DNA of 37,744 bases from the NCBI GenBank assembly GCA_031266095.1, contig JAISBR010000117.1, positions 1 through 37,744 of the forward strand, given 5' to 3'. Below the pieces are notes generated by a model. It worked only from the letters and a program-made list of their open reading frames with translations. It made no database searches and was not told the origin of the DNA. Source of the DNA: Treponema sp. (GTDB lineage: Bacteria; Spirochaetota; Spirochaetia; Treponematales; Breznakiellaceae). The position numbers and the translations under genes were made by a program. Shown here piece by piece: positions 1-7,508 of this stretch; position 1 is the stretch's first letter, and every line of letters starts with the position of its first letter.

Positions 1-88
1 TTTGGGAGGGGATAGAATCCCTGGTAAAGATGCCTTTGAAGACGGGGTCCCAGCAGGGGTTGATGAGGGGGTTGGGGGAGTGGAACAT
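1..88 (-). CDS. Partial: N-terminus of probable Rpn/PD-(D/E)XK nuclease-transposase family protein
   Basis: The reverse strand opens at an ATG (86-88) preceded by GGAGG about four bases upstream and stays open to the window edge, giving 29 codons. The visible residues include NPCWDPVFKGIFTRDS. The pattern 'DPVFKxIFT' close to the N-terminus is typical of the Rpn/PDDEXK_2 'nuclease family transposase' proteins that are abundant in treponemes. The catalytic part lies outside the window, so the family call rests on this short motif only. If right, it is a mobile-element-associated or recombination-promoting nuclease. It is too short to exclude another family. Confidence 0.5.
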   Translation of the reverse strand, partial: MFHSPNPLINPCWDPVFKGIFTRDSIPSQ

Positions 89-332
89 AGAGCCTCCGAA
101 CAGCAGGATGGCGGGGCGGCTAGGAGCCTGCCCCGGTAATAAAAGGATTACACGCTCTATATGGGTCCAGTATGCGCTACGCTTTAGTGTACGGGGAAAA
201 AAGGCAAAAAAAGTACTGAAAAAGGATCTTTACGGGATGCAGTTTCCAATGTATCAGAGATACATTTGATAGATTTTTAATATGGGAGGCAATACGGCGT
301 TTCCGGAGTAGACCGCGGTATAAGTTGGCCTA
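89..332. other. Intergenic stretch without recognisable gene
   Basis: About 240 bases between two reverse-strand genes. A forward frame of 79 codons can be read here, but it has no ribosome binding site, low-complexity composition and no recognisable motif, so it is not called. The only structure noticed is the 8-bp-stem palindrome at 248-266. Confidence 0.5.
248..266. repeat. Small perfect palindrome (8-bp stem, 3-base loop)
   Basis: AATGTATC-AGA-GATACATT. It lies 67 bases beyond the stop of the lipoprotein gene, so it could mark the 3' end of that transcript, but no T-run follows on either strand. It could equally be an operator for the gene that starts at 88. Confidence 0.4.
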
Positions 333-851
333 TTAATCCGTCGTGACGGCCCCCGGAAGGGTATTATCAAACACTATGGTGATTATGACCTTGTTGGGCT
401 GCCCCGGCCCCACCTTTACCCGGGTGGAACCGGTTCCCACAGGGACATGGTCGTCGGGGAGGTACGCTTCCGCCGCGATGCGCCACTCCCCCTCCGCCAG
501 GTTGACCGTGACCGTGGATTTTCCCGGCGGCGCGGTGACGGTTTTGACGTCCGGACCCTTGGTCAGGGTAAGCTCGAACTCCATCTGGGCGATAGCAGCG
601 TCGGTAACCGCGGCGCGGGCGTCCAGCTGTATCGCGCCGGGAAGTGTAATGGTCACCGTGCTTTCGTCCTCGTCTTCGTCCTCAACGATCGTGTGTACGG
701 GATGGGAGCAGGCAAGCGGGATAAGGCAACAGGCCGCCAGTAGCAGGAAAGCCGCAGCGTACCGGGCCTTTCGCGGCGGCCTTCGGTATGTATGCGTACT
801 CACCATATAAGGGAGGGCAATGATTTTATAGTTCAAGCCGGTCTTCGTCAT
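333..851 (-). CDS. Putative lipoprotein of unknown function with acidic linker
   Basis: A 172-residue protein. The ATG at 851 is chosen over an upstream codon because AGAGGTGAAG lies just before it. The N-terminus has a long basic n-region (RRPPRKAR), a hydrophobic core at about residues 31-47 and a lipobox ending at C48 (IPLAC). It should therefore be exported and lipidated. An acidic run (EDEDEDE) follows at about 57-63, then a Thr/Val-rich region with alternating hydrophobic residues that reads like a beta-sandwich (about 64-172). No enzymatic motif is visible. It is monocistronic, with its own sigma-70-type promoter upstream. It could be an envelope surface or carbohydrate-binding lipoprotein, but nothing in the sequence proves that. 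Confidence 0.75.
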   Translation of the reverse strand: MTKTGLNYKIIALPYMVSTHTYRRPPRKARYAAAFLLLAACCLIPLACSHPVHTIVEDEDEDESTVTITLPGAIQLDARAAVTDAAIAQMEFELTLTKGPDVKTVTAPPGKSTVTVNLAEGEWRIAAEAYLPDDHVPVGTGSTRVKVGPGQPNKVIITIVFDNTLPGAVTTD

Positions 852-883
852 AACTTCACCTCTTTGGAAAGATGTATACTCGA

Positions 884-912
884 ATAATAGCACTATTTTA
901 TGACAATTTCAA
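884..912 (-). promoter_or_regulatory. Sigma-70 promoter of the lipoprotein gene
   Basis: On the reverse strand TTGAAA (907-912) and TATTAT (884-889) are separated by 17 bases. The start codon lies 33 bases past the -10, leaving room for the visible Shine-Dalgarno sequence. This is a standard leadered promoter, in contrast to the leaderless candidates elsewhere in the window. Confidence 0.7.
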
Positions 913-996
913 GCTTTTTAAGATATAGCGGGGCATCCCTGCCCACATAGTTCATCCGGGGTATTCGACGCCCGCGCAGAGTGTCCGGCGTTTTTT

Positions 997-1494
997 CTAG
1001 AGCCCAAAGCGCTCGCTTAATTCTTTGAGATGGCTGCCGATAAAGAGGGCGCCGTAACTGGTCAGTACGATGCCGACGGTGATGCCCACCGGGAGCAGGA
1101 AAGAGACGCCCGCGTTGTGCGCGACTTTTCCAAAGTCCATGCCGAAGAAGGTGGTAACGAGGGAGGTCATGGTGATGAGGCCGACGATTACCCAGCCCCT
1201 GGTGGAGACGGGACCGGGGATTTCAATGGCGTGAGCCGGTATCTCTTCCCCGTCAAAGGCGGCGGGTTCCTCCTGGCCGGCGGCAATGCGGGCCATTACG
1301 GAGTCTTCAAGGCCCGGCGCGGGAGGCAGGAACTCGCTGCGCAGGATATCCCTGGTTACCTCGAAGCGTTCAACTTCCTGGGCGCAGCCGGGGCAGACCA
1401 GCAGATGCAGGCCAACCCACAGCTTGACCGACAGGGGCATGGGTTCTCCGCCCGCGTATTCATATACTGTATCCAGTATTTTGGTACAATTCAT
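997..1494 (-). CDS. Zinc-finger anti-sigma factor (membrane-bound)
   Basis: A 165-residue protein starting at ATG 1494, which has AAGGAG seven bases upstream; an upstream in-frame codon lacks this and would overlap the sigma gene. The N-terminus carries the ZAS/zf-HC2 signature H30-x3-C34-x2-C37 with C3 as probable fourth zinc ligand. This fold binds and sequesters ECF sigma factors on the cytoplasmic side. Two hydrophobic segments (about residues 110-130 and 140-162) anchor it in the inner membrane. The gene begins 13 bases after the stop of the ECF sigma gene, the usual sigma/anti-sigma arrangement. The signal sensed and the protease that releases the sigma factor cannot be read from the sequence. 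Confidence 0.85.
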   Translation of the reverse strand: MNCTKILDTVYEYAGGEPMPLSVKLWVGLHLLVCPGCAQEVERFEVTRDILRSEFLPPAPGLEDSVMARIAAGQEEPAAFDGEEIPAHAIEIPGPVSTRGWVIVGLITMTSLVTTFFGMDFGKVAHNAGVSFLLPVGITVGIVLTSYGALFIGSHLKELSERFGL

Positions 1495-1507
1495 ACAAAA
1501 CTCCTTT

Positions 1508-2080
1508 TTAATTCCAAGCCGTTCCCTCAAGCCGTTCCCGCAGCAGTTTCTTTGCCCGAAACACGTGGGATTTAATCGTGTTTACCGGAATGCCGGTAAT
1601 CGCTTCAATCTCCTGATAAGAACGCTCATAAAAAAAGAACATATCTACGCAGATCCGGTAGCGCTCGGGAAGCTCTTTGAGGGCTTCCAGCACCGCGTCC
1701 CTGGCCGCGCTGCGGAGCAGTATGCGTTCCGGCGTATCTCCGTCGCTTACCAAAGCGCCTGCCCGCTCTTCCTCCGCAAGGCTGTGATATTCTTTTTTCC
1801 TCACCACTCCATTGATCGCCGTGTTATAGGCGACTTTGTACAGCCATGTCGAAAACCGGGAGCGTCCCTCAAAACGGGGAAGGCTCCGGTATGCCTTGAG
1901 GAAGACCTCCTGGGTAAAATCGGAGGCGTCCTCCGCGTTACGGAAAAAGCTCATGCCCATTCCGTATACCGCCCGCTCATGCCGCCGTACCAGCAGCCGG
2001 AATAAATCCTTCTGCCCCGATACAACCTGGCTGACAATCATCAGATCATCAGCGTCCCCCTCCGGGGCGTCATAGCTCAT
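1508..2080 (-). CDS. ECF-family RNA polymerase sigma factor
   Basis: A 190-residue group IV sigma factor. Region 2 lies at about residues 20-90 and contains DASDFTQEVFLKAYRSLPRF followed by the -10 recognition segment FSTWLYKVAYN. Region 4 lies at about 130-185, with LPERYR and the helix-turn-helix YQEIEAITGIPVNTIKSHVF. Regions 1 and 3 are absent, as expected for this class. The start codon overlaps the stop of the upstream membrane-protein gene (ATGA) and the anti-sigma gene follows directly, so the three are co-expressed and probably translationally coupled. It resembles RpoE-type stress sigma factors, but its regulon cannot be told from this window. Confidence 0.93.
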   Translation of the reverse strand: MSYDAPEGDADDLMIVSQVVSGQKDLFRLLVRRHERAVYGMGMSFFRNAEDASDFTQEVFLKAYRSLPRFEGRSRFSTWLYKVAYNTAINGVVRKKEYHSLAEEERAGALVSDGDTPERILLRSAARDAVLEALKELPERYRICVDMFFFYERSYQEIEAITGIPVNTIKSHVFRAKKLLRERLEGTAWN

Positions 2081-2418
2081 GCAGCCCTGTCGCCGCGTTT
2101 TATTCCGTAATAGACCAAGAGGCCGATTCCCATGGAGAGGGGGATTATTCCGCCCAATACTCCATAGGAAGCCCCCTCCACTATTATCAGCAATATAGTT
2201 AAAGCGACTCCAACGCTGCCCAGCAGGAGGCCGGCGAGCAGGCTGAATGAAAGCAGATCAAAATCGGGCCGGCTGTAATGCCCGGCTTTAATCAGCAATG
2301 TCCTGCGCCGGTGATTCCAGAGCAGATAGAAAAAGGCCACTACCGCACTCATCACAATTCCCACAATGGGAATTATCGCTATGATAACCTGGGCGGCGGA
2401 AGAAGATATTTCCTGCAT
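2077..2418 (-). CDS. Small inner-membrane protein, first gene of the ECF sigma operon (DUF6249-like)
   Basis: A 113-residue protein. ATG 2418 is preferred over a GTG at 2436 because GGAGGAG lies nine bases upstream of the ATG, within what would be the coding sequence of the longer form. It has three hydrophobic segments (near residues 9-32, 55-80 and 85-104) with a basic loop (NHRRRTLLIKAGHY) between the first two. The architecture resembles small DUF6249-type proteins found beside ECF sigma factors. It overlaps the sigma start by four bases, suggesting a stoichiometric or regulatory link to the sigma/anti-sigma pair. No catalytic motif is visible. Confidence 0.75.
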   Translation of the reverse strand: MQEISSSAAQVIIAIIPIVGIVMSAVVAFFYLLWNHRRRTLLIKAGHYSRPDFDLLSFSLLAGLLLGSVGVALTILLIIVEGASYGVLGGIIPLSMGIGLLVYYGIKRGDRAA

Positions 2419-2436
2419 CAAAACCGGCTCCTCCAC

Positions 2437-2470
2437 GGCGCCTCTAAAAACCGATCGTTTTTTCGGCGCC
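2437..2470. repeat. Imperfect 34-base palindrome upstream of the ECF sigma operon
   Basis: GGCGCC at 2437-2442 and again at 2465-2470 flank an A-run, a central CGATCG and a T-run, so the segment is nearly self-complementary. It lies 18 bases before the chosen start (2418), inside the probable leader or promoter region. It may be an operator or an mRNA hairpin. It is followed on the plus strand by a small CTGTAG/CTACAG stem (2472-2492). Confidence 0.5.
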
Positions 2471-2520
2471 CCTGTAGTTTCTCGGGCTACAGCCCTGCGA
2501 AATATGCGTTTTCACACGAA

Positions 2521-2550
2521 AAACCGCTAAAACTGAAGTTTTTAGCGGTT
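2521..2550 (-). terminator. Probable Rho-independent terminator of the FliL-like gene; member of the TGAA-loop palindrome family
   Basis: Arms 2522-2533 and 2538-2550 form a 12-bp stem with one bulge and a four-base TGAA/TTCA loop. Read on the reverse strand it is followed by TTTTTCG, and it lies 114 bases past the stop of the reverse-strand gene ending at 2664. It shares the AAC-TGAA-GTT core with palindromes at 4615-4642, 22574-22602 and 36601-36628. Confidence 0.6.
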
Positions 2551-2663
2551 CCCCATAGAACAGCGTTTTTTAATTTTATCCGTTCTCCTCTATTTCGTCT
2601 ATATTTTGACACCGGGTTTCCGGGGCGGTTGCACCGCGTCCGTGGCCTGTCTTTTCCCCGGTG

Positions 2664-3185
2664 CTATTCAATTATTATCAAATCACTGAAATAGAGGGCC
2701 TCAATTTTTCCCAACCGCAGGCCCGCGTTGTAACGCCTGAGAATCTCGGTTTTGGCGGCTTCCTCGTCAAGGTTGACGAGCTTTTCGGCTGGAAGAGCGG
2801 AAAAATAATCCGCCGCGGTGGTTCTGAAATCCCCGATTTTGGAAGCCAGTTCCTCGGTAAAAGCCCGGTCGCCGAGGGGGTAAGGAAAGGCTATGGAGAG
2901 GATCATCGTAGTGGGGCCGGAGGCGGAAGGCCCGCCCGCCAGGGAGATCCGCAGACGGCCGATGCCGGTAAATACGCTGGCCTCGCGGCCTTCGGCCGCG
3001 CCCGCAGCGGCGGGATCGTTCCCGGCGGGGCCGCCTATTCGAAAGAGGGGGCCGGAACCGGAAGGACGGAGAAACGCGTAAAGCGTACCGGCAATGAGGA
3101 TGCTTCCCAGGGCGAGGGCCAGCAGGACCATAACGCGGAACGCTGTCCGCCATCCCCTGAAGGAAGGGGTCAATATTCGCTTCAT
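2664..3185 (-). CDS. FliL-like membrane protein
   Basis: A 173-residue protein with a basic N-terminus (MKRILTPSFRGWR), one membrane segment (about residues 18-38), a Gly/Ala/Pro-rich linker and a C-terminal domain (about 85-173). The domain ends in KTEILRRYN...GKIEALYFSDLIIIE, which matches the C-terminal pattern of the FliL/DUF2393-like periplasmic fold associated with flagellar stators. Similarity is limited, so a role in motility is inference. ATG 3185 is preferred to a TTG at 3251 because a TTGAAA-N18-CATAAT promoter places its -10 exactly six bases before this ATG. The longer form would put the promoter inside the gene. Confidence 0.6.
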   Translation of the reverse strand: MKRILTPSFRGWRTAFRVMVLLALALGSILIAGTLYAFLRPSGSGPLFRIGGPAGNDPAAAGAAEGREASVFTGIGRLRISLAGGPSASGPTTMILSIAFPYPLGDRAFTEELASKIGDFRTTAADYFSALPAEKLVNLDEEAAKTEILRRYNAGLRLGKIEALYFSDLIIIE

Positions 3186-3191
3186 CGTTTT

Positions 3192-3221
3192 ATTATGGGC
3201 TTTTAATTGAAAATCTTTCAA
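3192..3221 (-). promoter_or_regulatory. Leaderless-type promoter of the FliL-like gene
   Basis: On the reverse strand TTGAAA (3216-3221), an 18-base spacer and CATAAT (3192-3197) are followed by six bases and the ATG at 3185. Transcription would start at about the A of the ATG. No Shine-Dalgarno sequence precedes the start. Confidence 0.6.
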
Positions 3222-3244
3222 GGCAAATTCAAAACGTATCTCTC

Positions 3245-3273
3245 TTGCCAATATTCATCTTTCCATATACAAT
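3245..3273 (+). promoter_or_regulatory. Leaderless-type promoter of the RsbRD-N-like gene
   Basis: TTGCCA (3245-3250), a 17-base spacer and TACAAT (3268-3273), then six bases and ATG 3280. The predicted transcription start coincides with the start codon and no Shine-Dalgarno sequence is present. Confidence 0.65.
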
Positions 3274-3279
3274 GAATCT

Positions 3280-3798
3280 ATGATTGACCGGGTTTTGATA
3301 GATGCGCTTACTTTGGAATCACGGGATTTCGCCGTAAGGTGGAAAGATTTAATCCGCAGAGCGCCGCAGCTGAAGCATTACAACGCTATGGAGGACACCA
3401 CGCTAATTGAGGCGGACAGGCCTTTTTACCCATTGCTGGCCCATACTTTGGATCGGGGGCTGGACCGTTCTCTGGTGGGAGACTTTTTTGTAAAGCTGGG
3501 TAAAGGCCGGGTACAGACCCGTTTTCCCGTCTCCGAGGTGATTTACGGCATCAACCTGGCCCAAGAAGTGGTAATTGAATACCTGATGACTGAATTCGCG
3601 CCGGATAATCCTATGCGGATGTATCAGTCCATGGGAGTTCTTACCAAAGTGGCGGAATTTTTCCTGCTGGGCAGCTTTTACCTGATCAAGGGTTATCTTG
3701 AGGAAACGTATACCACTATGAGCAGCCGGGATCAGATTTCAGAGGAACTGCTGAAAAGGTACTTTCAGGATGATTTCTTTTTTAAAAACAAAACGTGA
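3280..3798 (+). CDS. Protein with RsbRD N-terminal-like helical domain
   Basis: A 172-residue all-helical protein with no membrane segment. The central motif FPVSEVIYGINLAQEVVIEYL resembles the RsbT co-antagonist RsbRD N-terminal domain (PF14361), a sensory module usually fused to STAS domains or histidine kinases. Here it stands alone, with no STAS or kinase part. It would be cytoplasmic and could act as a sensor or partner protein. It sits 54 bases upstream of atpB on the same strand and might be co-transcribed with the ATP synthase genes, although it has its own promoter. The family call is moderate and no catalytic residues are visible. Confidence 0.55.
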   Translation: MIDRVLIDALTLESRDFAVRWKDLIRRAPQLKHYNAMEDTTLIEADRPFYPLLAHTLDRGLDRSLVGDFFVKLGKGRVQTRFPVSEVIYGINLAQEVVIEYLMTEFAPDNPMRMYQSMGVLTKVAEFFLLGSFYLIKGYLEETYTTMSSRDQISEELLKRYFQDDFFFKNKT

Positions 3799-3852
3799 TC
3801 ACCGTGAGGCGGGTGATTTAATAGCGATACTGCGCTTGGGGCGGGGGGTACA

Positions 3853-4596
3853 ATGAATCTTGGGCAGGAAATTGAAGAGGCCCTGGACTTTGTTACGGTG
3901 ATCAGCTTTCGTGTTTTTGGCTATACCTTCAACATCAATGAAACCATCATTATCTCCTGGATATCCATGGCTGTCCTTATTATCGGGGCGCTGCTTCTGA
4001 CCCGCCGGCTCAGGACCGTTCCCAGGGGGGCCCAGACGCTGCTGGAAGCGGCGGTGGAGTTCCTCAATAATTTTTCAAAGCAGCAGTTTGGCCGATGGGC
4101 GAAAATATACGGGCCGTATATCGGTACGGTGTTTCTGTTCCTCGTCGTGGTCAACATTATTCCGGTACTTTCGCCGATTGGGGTTTCCTTTGGCGGACAT
4201 CACTATAAGCCGCTTTTTACGATCAAACCGCCGGCCAGGGATATCAACCTTACCGCGGCGCTGGCGATAGTTTCGATTCTGCTGGTGCTGTTCAGCGGGT
4301 TGCTGGCGCGCGGTCCCAGGGGCTGGGTGAAGCATCTGCTCAACCCGATACCCATGATGCTGCCCTTCAATTTAATGGAATATGTAATAAGGCCGGTAAG
4401 TTTGTGCCTGCGGCTTTTTGGGAATATCCTGGGGGGCTTTATTATTATGCGGCTGCTGGAGGCGGTGGTTCCTGTTGTGGTGCCGCCGTTCTTGTCGTTG
4501 TATTTTGATTTTCTGGATGGTCTTATTCAGGCCCTGGTGTTTGCCTTTTTAACCACTCTCTTTATCGCGGAAGCGGTTGAGGCGGGTGAGAAGTGA
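3853..4596 (+). CDS. atpB: ATP synthase F0 subunit a
   Basis: The 247-residue stator channel subunit of F-type ATP synthase. It has about five or six membrane segments. The essential arginine sits in LRLFGN at about residue 187, where subunit a meets the c-ring and separates the two ion half-channels. The C-terminal segment (LIQALVFAFLTTLFIAEAVE) is also family-typical. It opens the operon atpBEFHAGDC; no atpI precedes it. The G-rich sequence before the ATG (GGGGCGGGGGGTACA) is the only ribosome-binding candidate. A 68-base gap containing a palindrome separates it from atpE. Confidence 0.97.
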   Translation: MNLGQEIEEALDFVTVISFRVFGYTFNINETIIISWISMAVLIIGALLLTRRLRTVPRGAQTLLEAAVEFLNNFSKQQFGRWAKIYGPYIGTVFLFLVVVNIIPVLSPIGVSFGGHHYKPLFTIKPPARDINLTAALAIVSILLVLFSGLLARGPRGWVKHLLNPIPMMLPFNLMEYVIRPVSLCLRLFGNILGGFIIMRLLEAVVPVVVPPFLSLYFDFLDGLIQALVFAFLTTLFIAEAVEAGEK

Positions 4597-4601
4597 AGAT
4601 A

Positions 4602-4648
4602 TTTTATAAGGAATTTGTTCGACAACTGAAATTATCGAACAACTCTAT
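4602..4648. repeat. 47-base palindromic repeat, copy 1 (between atpB and atpE)
   Basis: It begins TTTTATAAGGAATT and carries arms 4615-4626 and 4631-4642 around a TGAA loop, ending in CTCTAT. A near-identical copy (three substitutions) lies at 36588-36634. Here the stem has two mismatches. It fills almost the whole atpB-atpE gap and ends just before the atpE ribosome binding site (AAGGAG), so it could affect mRNA processing or the higher yield needed for subunit c. Confidence 0.85.
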
Positions 4649-4664
4649 GAGGTAAGGAGACGTT

Positions 4665-4880
4665 ATGAACGCATTAATTGGCGCGGGGATCGCGGTTTTA
4701 GCCGGTTTAGGCGCCGGTATCGGTATTGGTATTGCCGCGGGGAAAACCGCCGAGGCCATTGCCCGGCAGCCTGAGGCTTCGGGAAAAATTCAAACGGTGT
4801 TTTTCCTGGGGGTTGCCCTGGCGGAATCCACCGCGATTTACGGATTTGTGATCGCCATTTTGATTTACCTAAAGGGTTAA
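4665..4880 (+). CDS. atpE: ATP synthase F0 subunit c
   Basis: A 71-residue hairpin proteolipid. Helix 1 carries the packing motif GAGIGIG (residues 16-22), the polar loop is ARQPEA (33-38) and helix 2 has the ion-binding carboxylate E54 in ALAESTAIY. E54, S55 and Y59 match the sodium-binding signature known from the Ilyobacter and Propionigenium c-subunits (E65, S66, Y70). The position equivalent to their Q32 is I21 and that of V63 is L52. The coupling ion (proton or sodium) is therefore uncertain. The ribosome binding site AAGGAG is strong, consistent with high expression of this multicopy subunit. Confidence 0.97.
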   Translation: MNALIGAGIAVLAGLGAGIGIGIAAGKTAEAIARQPEASGKIQTVFFLGVALAESTAIYGFVIAILIYLKG

Positions 4881-4884
4881 ATCC

Positions 4885-5406
4885 ATGGAAAGCGGCGGCC
4901 TGATCAACCCCAATTTGGTAACTTTTTTCCTCACCCTCGTTAATATCGGAACCCTGTGTTTCATATTGCGGGCGATTCTTTTTAAGCCGGTTACCAGGTT
5001 TATGGAGGCCCGGTCAAAGAAAATTCAGGATACCGTCGATCAGACCGAGCGGGATAAATCCCAGGCAAAGCAGCTGCTTGAGCGTTACGAGGAAAAGCTG
5101 CAAGAGGCCGGCGCCGAGGCTGAAGCGATCATCAAAGGCGCGCGGGAAGAGGCCGAAGTCGAGGCCGCGCGGATCATTGCCGAAGGGAAGGACGCGGCCC
5201 AGGCTTTTGCGCTCAGTGCCCGAAGGCAGCTTGAGGATGAACGGCAGGCGGCGCTGACAAAGTTCAGAGCCGAGGCCGCCGGCCTGGTAATAGCGGCTTC
5301 CTCAAAACTGGTGGCCCGTGAGTTCAGCGGCGGCGACAACGCGCGGTACGCAAAGATGCTGCTGGACGAACTCGCCGCGCAAAAGGGAGTTGCTAATGTT
5401 TCATGA
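4885..5406 (+). CDS. atpF: ATP synthase F0 subunit b
   Basis: The 173-residue peripheral-stalk subunit. A single membrane helix lies at about residues 9-29 (LVTFFLTLVNIGTLCFILRA). A long charged coiled coil (about 40-150, rich in Ala, Glu, Lys and Arg) then reaches toward F1. The gene begins four bases after the atpE stop. Its 3' end overlaps the start of atpH by eleven bases, suggesting translational coupling of the two stalk subunits. Only one b-type gene is present, so a homodimer is expected rather than a b/b' pair. Confidence 0.95.
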   Translation: MESGGLINPNLVTFFLTLVNIGTLCFILRAILFKPVTRFMEARSKKIQDTVDQTERDKSQAKQLLERYEEKLQEAGAEAEAIIKGAREEAEVEAARIIAEGKDAAQAFALSARRQLEDERQAALTKFRAEAAGLVIAASSKLVAREFSGGDNARYAKMLLDELAAQKGVANVS

Positions 5407-5971
5407 GGATCGCTGGGCCTCGGCGTTCATAAATGTGCTGGGCGAAAACGCCGGGGGGGGATTGGCCTGTCTCAGGGCTCTGGCCCCGCCGCTTAAGGCC
5501 GTGCCCGGCGCGCTTTTTGGCCGGGACGCCGCGGTGAAACTTGAGAAACTGCTGCGGAACGCGGCGGATCAAGCGGGCGGTTTTTCCCAGGACAAGCCGC
5601 TGGAATACGCGATTCGGTTTATAAGCCTGTTGGTCGAAAAAAACTATTTCAAGTATATCGATCCGGTTTTGCGGAAAATCGAGAAGAAGCTGGATGACAA
5701 AATGGGGATTTTGGATATTATCGCCGAATCGGCGTTTCCCATGGACAGCGGCTTTGAAGAAAATCTGCGGCGGATGATCAAAGAGCGGACCGGGGCGGCG
5801 GGAATAAAAATGCGGACCCGGCTGGTTCCGGAACTTTTAGGCGGATACCGGCTGCGGATCGGCGGGTTCAGCGTCGACGCGAGCCTGAAAGGGCAATTGG
5901 GAAAAATGGCGAAGGATCTGACGGTCGTTTCATCCATGACCGACCCCGGGCAGTCCGCGAAGGAAATTTGA
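5396..5971 (+). CDS. atpH: ATP synthase F1 subunit delta
   Basis: A 191-residue protein of the OSCP/delta family that joins the b stalk to the top of the alpha/beta hexamer. The N-terminal part (about 1-105) is helical. The C-terminal part contains the family-typical end (MRTRLVPELLGGYRLRIGGF then a short helical tail). ATG 5396 is chosen because GGGAG lies seven bases upstream and the frame upstream of it is only a shadow of atpF. It overlaps atpF by eleven bases and ends directly before the atpA ATG. Sequence conservation in this family is low; position between atpF and atpA supports the call. Confidence 0.93.
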   Translation: MFHEDRWASAFINVLGENAGGGLACLRALAPPLKAVPGALFGRDAAVKLEKLLRNAADQAGGFSQDKPLEYAIRFISLLVEKNYFKYIDPVLRKIEKKLDDKMGILDIIAESAFPMDSGFEENLRRMIKERTGAAGIKMRTRLVPELLGGYRLRIGGFSVDASLKGQLGKMAKDLTVVSSMTDPGQSAKEI

Positions 5972-7477
5972 ATGGCGAATTATGATGACCTGACCAGGGT
6001 CTTGCAGGAACGGATTGAACATTGGGAAGCCGGGGCAGAGTCCGGCAACGCCGGCTTTGTGGTGCAGGTAGGTGATTCTGTTGCCAGTGTATATGGTCTT
6101 ACCAGCGCCATATACGGCGAACTGGTGGAATTCGCCTCCGGCGCTACCGGAATCGTGCTTAACCTGGAAGATGAAAATGTAGGCTGCGTACTCCTCTCCG
6201 GGGAATCGCTGGTCAAGGATGGTGAAGAAGTGCGGGGGACGGGCAGAGTCGTGTCGGTTCCCTCGGGCCAGGCGCTCTTGGGCAGGGTGGTGAATCCCCT
6301 GGGGGAGGCCCTTGACGGCAGAGGCTCAATCAGCCCCGACGCCTGGCTGCCGGTGGAAACCCCCGCCGCGCCGGTAATCGACCGGGGCAGCGTGGACACC
6401 CCGTTACAGACCGGCTCCATCGCGGTGGACGCCATGATCCCCATCGGGCGGGGCCAGCGGGAGCTGATCATCGGTGACCGGCAAACCGGAAAAACCGCCA
6501 TCGCCATCGACGCGGTTATCAACCAAAAAGGGAAAAACGTGTACTGTGTGTACTGCGCCATTGGACAAAAGTCCTCTTCGGTGGCGGCGATAATCAAAAA
6601 TCTGGAAAAGCAAGGCGCGATGGAGTACACCTTTGTAGTGCTGGCCTCGGCTTCGGATTCAGCGGCCCTTCAGTATTTGGCCCCCTATTCGGCGGTTGCT
6701 ATGGCGGAACACTTCATGCACCAGGGCAGGGATGTGCTCGTGATCTACGACGATCTTTCCAAGCACGCCGTGGCCTACCGTACCATCAGCCTGCTGCTGC
6801 GCAGGCCGCCCGGACGCGAAGCCTTTCCCGGCGATGTGTTCTACCTTCACTCCCGGCTGCTGGAACGCGCGGCGAAACTCTCGGAAGAAAGGGGCGGCGG
6901 CTCCATCACCGCCCTGCCTATTGTGGAAACCCAAGCCGGGGACATTTCGTCTTATATTCCGACCAATGTTATCTCGATTACCGACGGGCAGATATTCCTC
7001 GATTCGGAACTCTTCAATTCGGGTTTCCGTCCAGCCATTGATGTGGGGCTTTCGGTAAGCCGTGTCGGCGGATCGGCCCAGTCAAAGGCGATCCGTAAAA
7101 TTTCAGGCCGGCTGCGGCTGGACCTTGCGCAGTACCGGGAGATGGCCGCCTTTGCCCAGTTCGGGAGTGATTTGGACAAGGCCACCCAGGACAAGCTGGC
7201 CCAGGGTGAGCGGCTTATGGAAGTGCTCAAGCAGCCCCAGTACTCACCCTATCCCCTTGAAGAACAACTGGTGATTCTATTTCTGGCTATCAACGGTTAT
7301 CTGATGGATGTTAAGGTAGAAGATATTTCCTCCCTTGTTAAGGCCTGTCTGATTTATCTCAAAAACCACAACGCCGCTTTGCTGCGGAGCATAGCGGAAA
7401 CCGGGACTGTTTCGGTGGATCAGGAAGGGGAACTGCGGAGCGCCATTGAATCGTTTAAGGAACTGAAGCGGGCCTAG
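5972..7477 (+). CDS. atpA: ATP synthase F1 subunit alpha
   Basis: A 501-residue subunit that forms the non-catalytic nucleotide sites of the F1 hexamer. The N-terminal beta-barrel is followed by the Walker A motif GDRQTGKT at about residues 168-175. The Walker B strand is [12 protein letters not shown], and the signature [10 protein letters not shown] and the arginine-finger region [14 protein letters not shown] follow. Length and motif order are normal for AtpA. The start directly follows the atpH stop, with AAGGA as ribosome binding site. Confidence 0.98.
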   Translation: MANYDDLTRVLQERIEHWEAGAESGNAGFVVQVGDSVASVYGLTSAIYGELVEFASGATGIVLNLEDENVGCVLLSGESLVKDGEEVRGTGRVVSVPSGQALLGRVVNPLGEALDGRGSISPDAWLPVETPAAPVIDRGSVDTPLQTGSIAVDAMIPIGRGQRELIIGDRQTGKTAIAIDAVINQKGKNVYCVYCAIGQKSSSVAAIIKNLEKQGAMEYTFVVLASASDSAALQYLAPYSAVAMAEHFMHQGRDVLVIYDDLSKHAVAYRTISLLLRRPPGREAFPGDVFYLHSRLLERAAKLSEERGGGSITALPIVETQAGDISSYIPTNVISITDGQIFLDSELFNSGFRPAIDVGLSVSRVGGSAQSKAIRKISGRLRLDLAQYREMAAFAQFGSDLDKATQDKLAQGERLMEVLKQPQYSPYPLEEQLVILFLAINGYLMDVKVEDISSLVKACLIYLKNHNAALLRSIAETGTVSVDQEGELRSAIESFKELKRA

Positions 7478-7508
7478 GAGCCCGCGTTCGGTTGACAGGA
7501 GCAGGGGA

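Noticed and set aside
30..269. A 79-codon forward frame at the left edge
   Set aside because: No ribosome binding site, no recognisable motif, and its first part lies opposite the better-supported reverse-strand nuclease start.
2077..2436. GTG 2436 as start of the small membrane protein
   Set aside because: No ribosome binding site precedes it, while the GGAGGAG directly after it serves ATG 2418.
5980..6630. A 216-codon reverse frame inside atpA
   Set aside because: It is fully antisense to a conserved gene, lacks a ribosome binding site and has Ser/Thr/Pro-rich composition typical of shadow frames.
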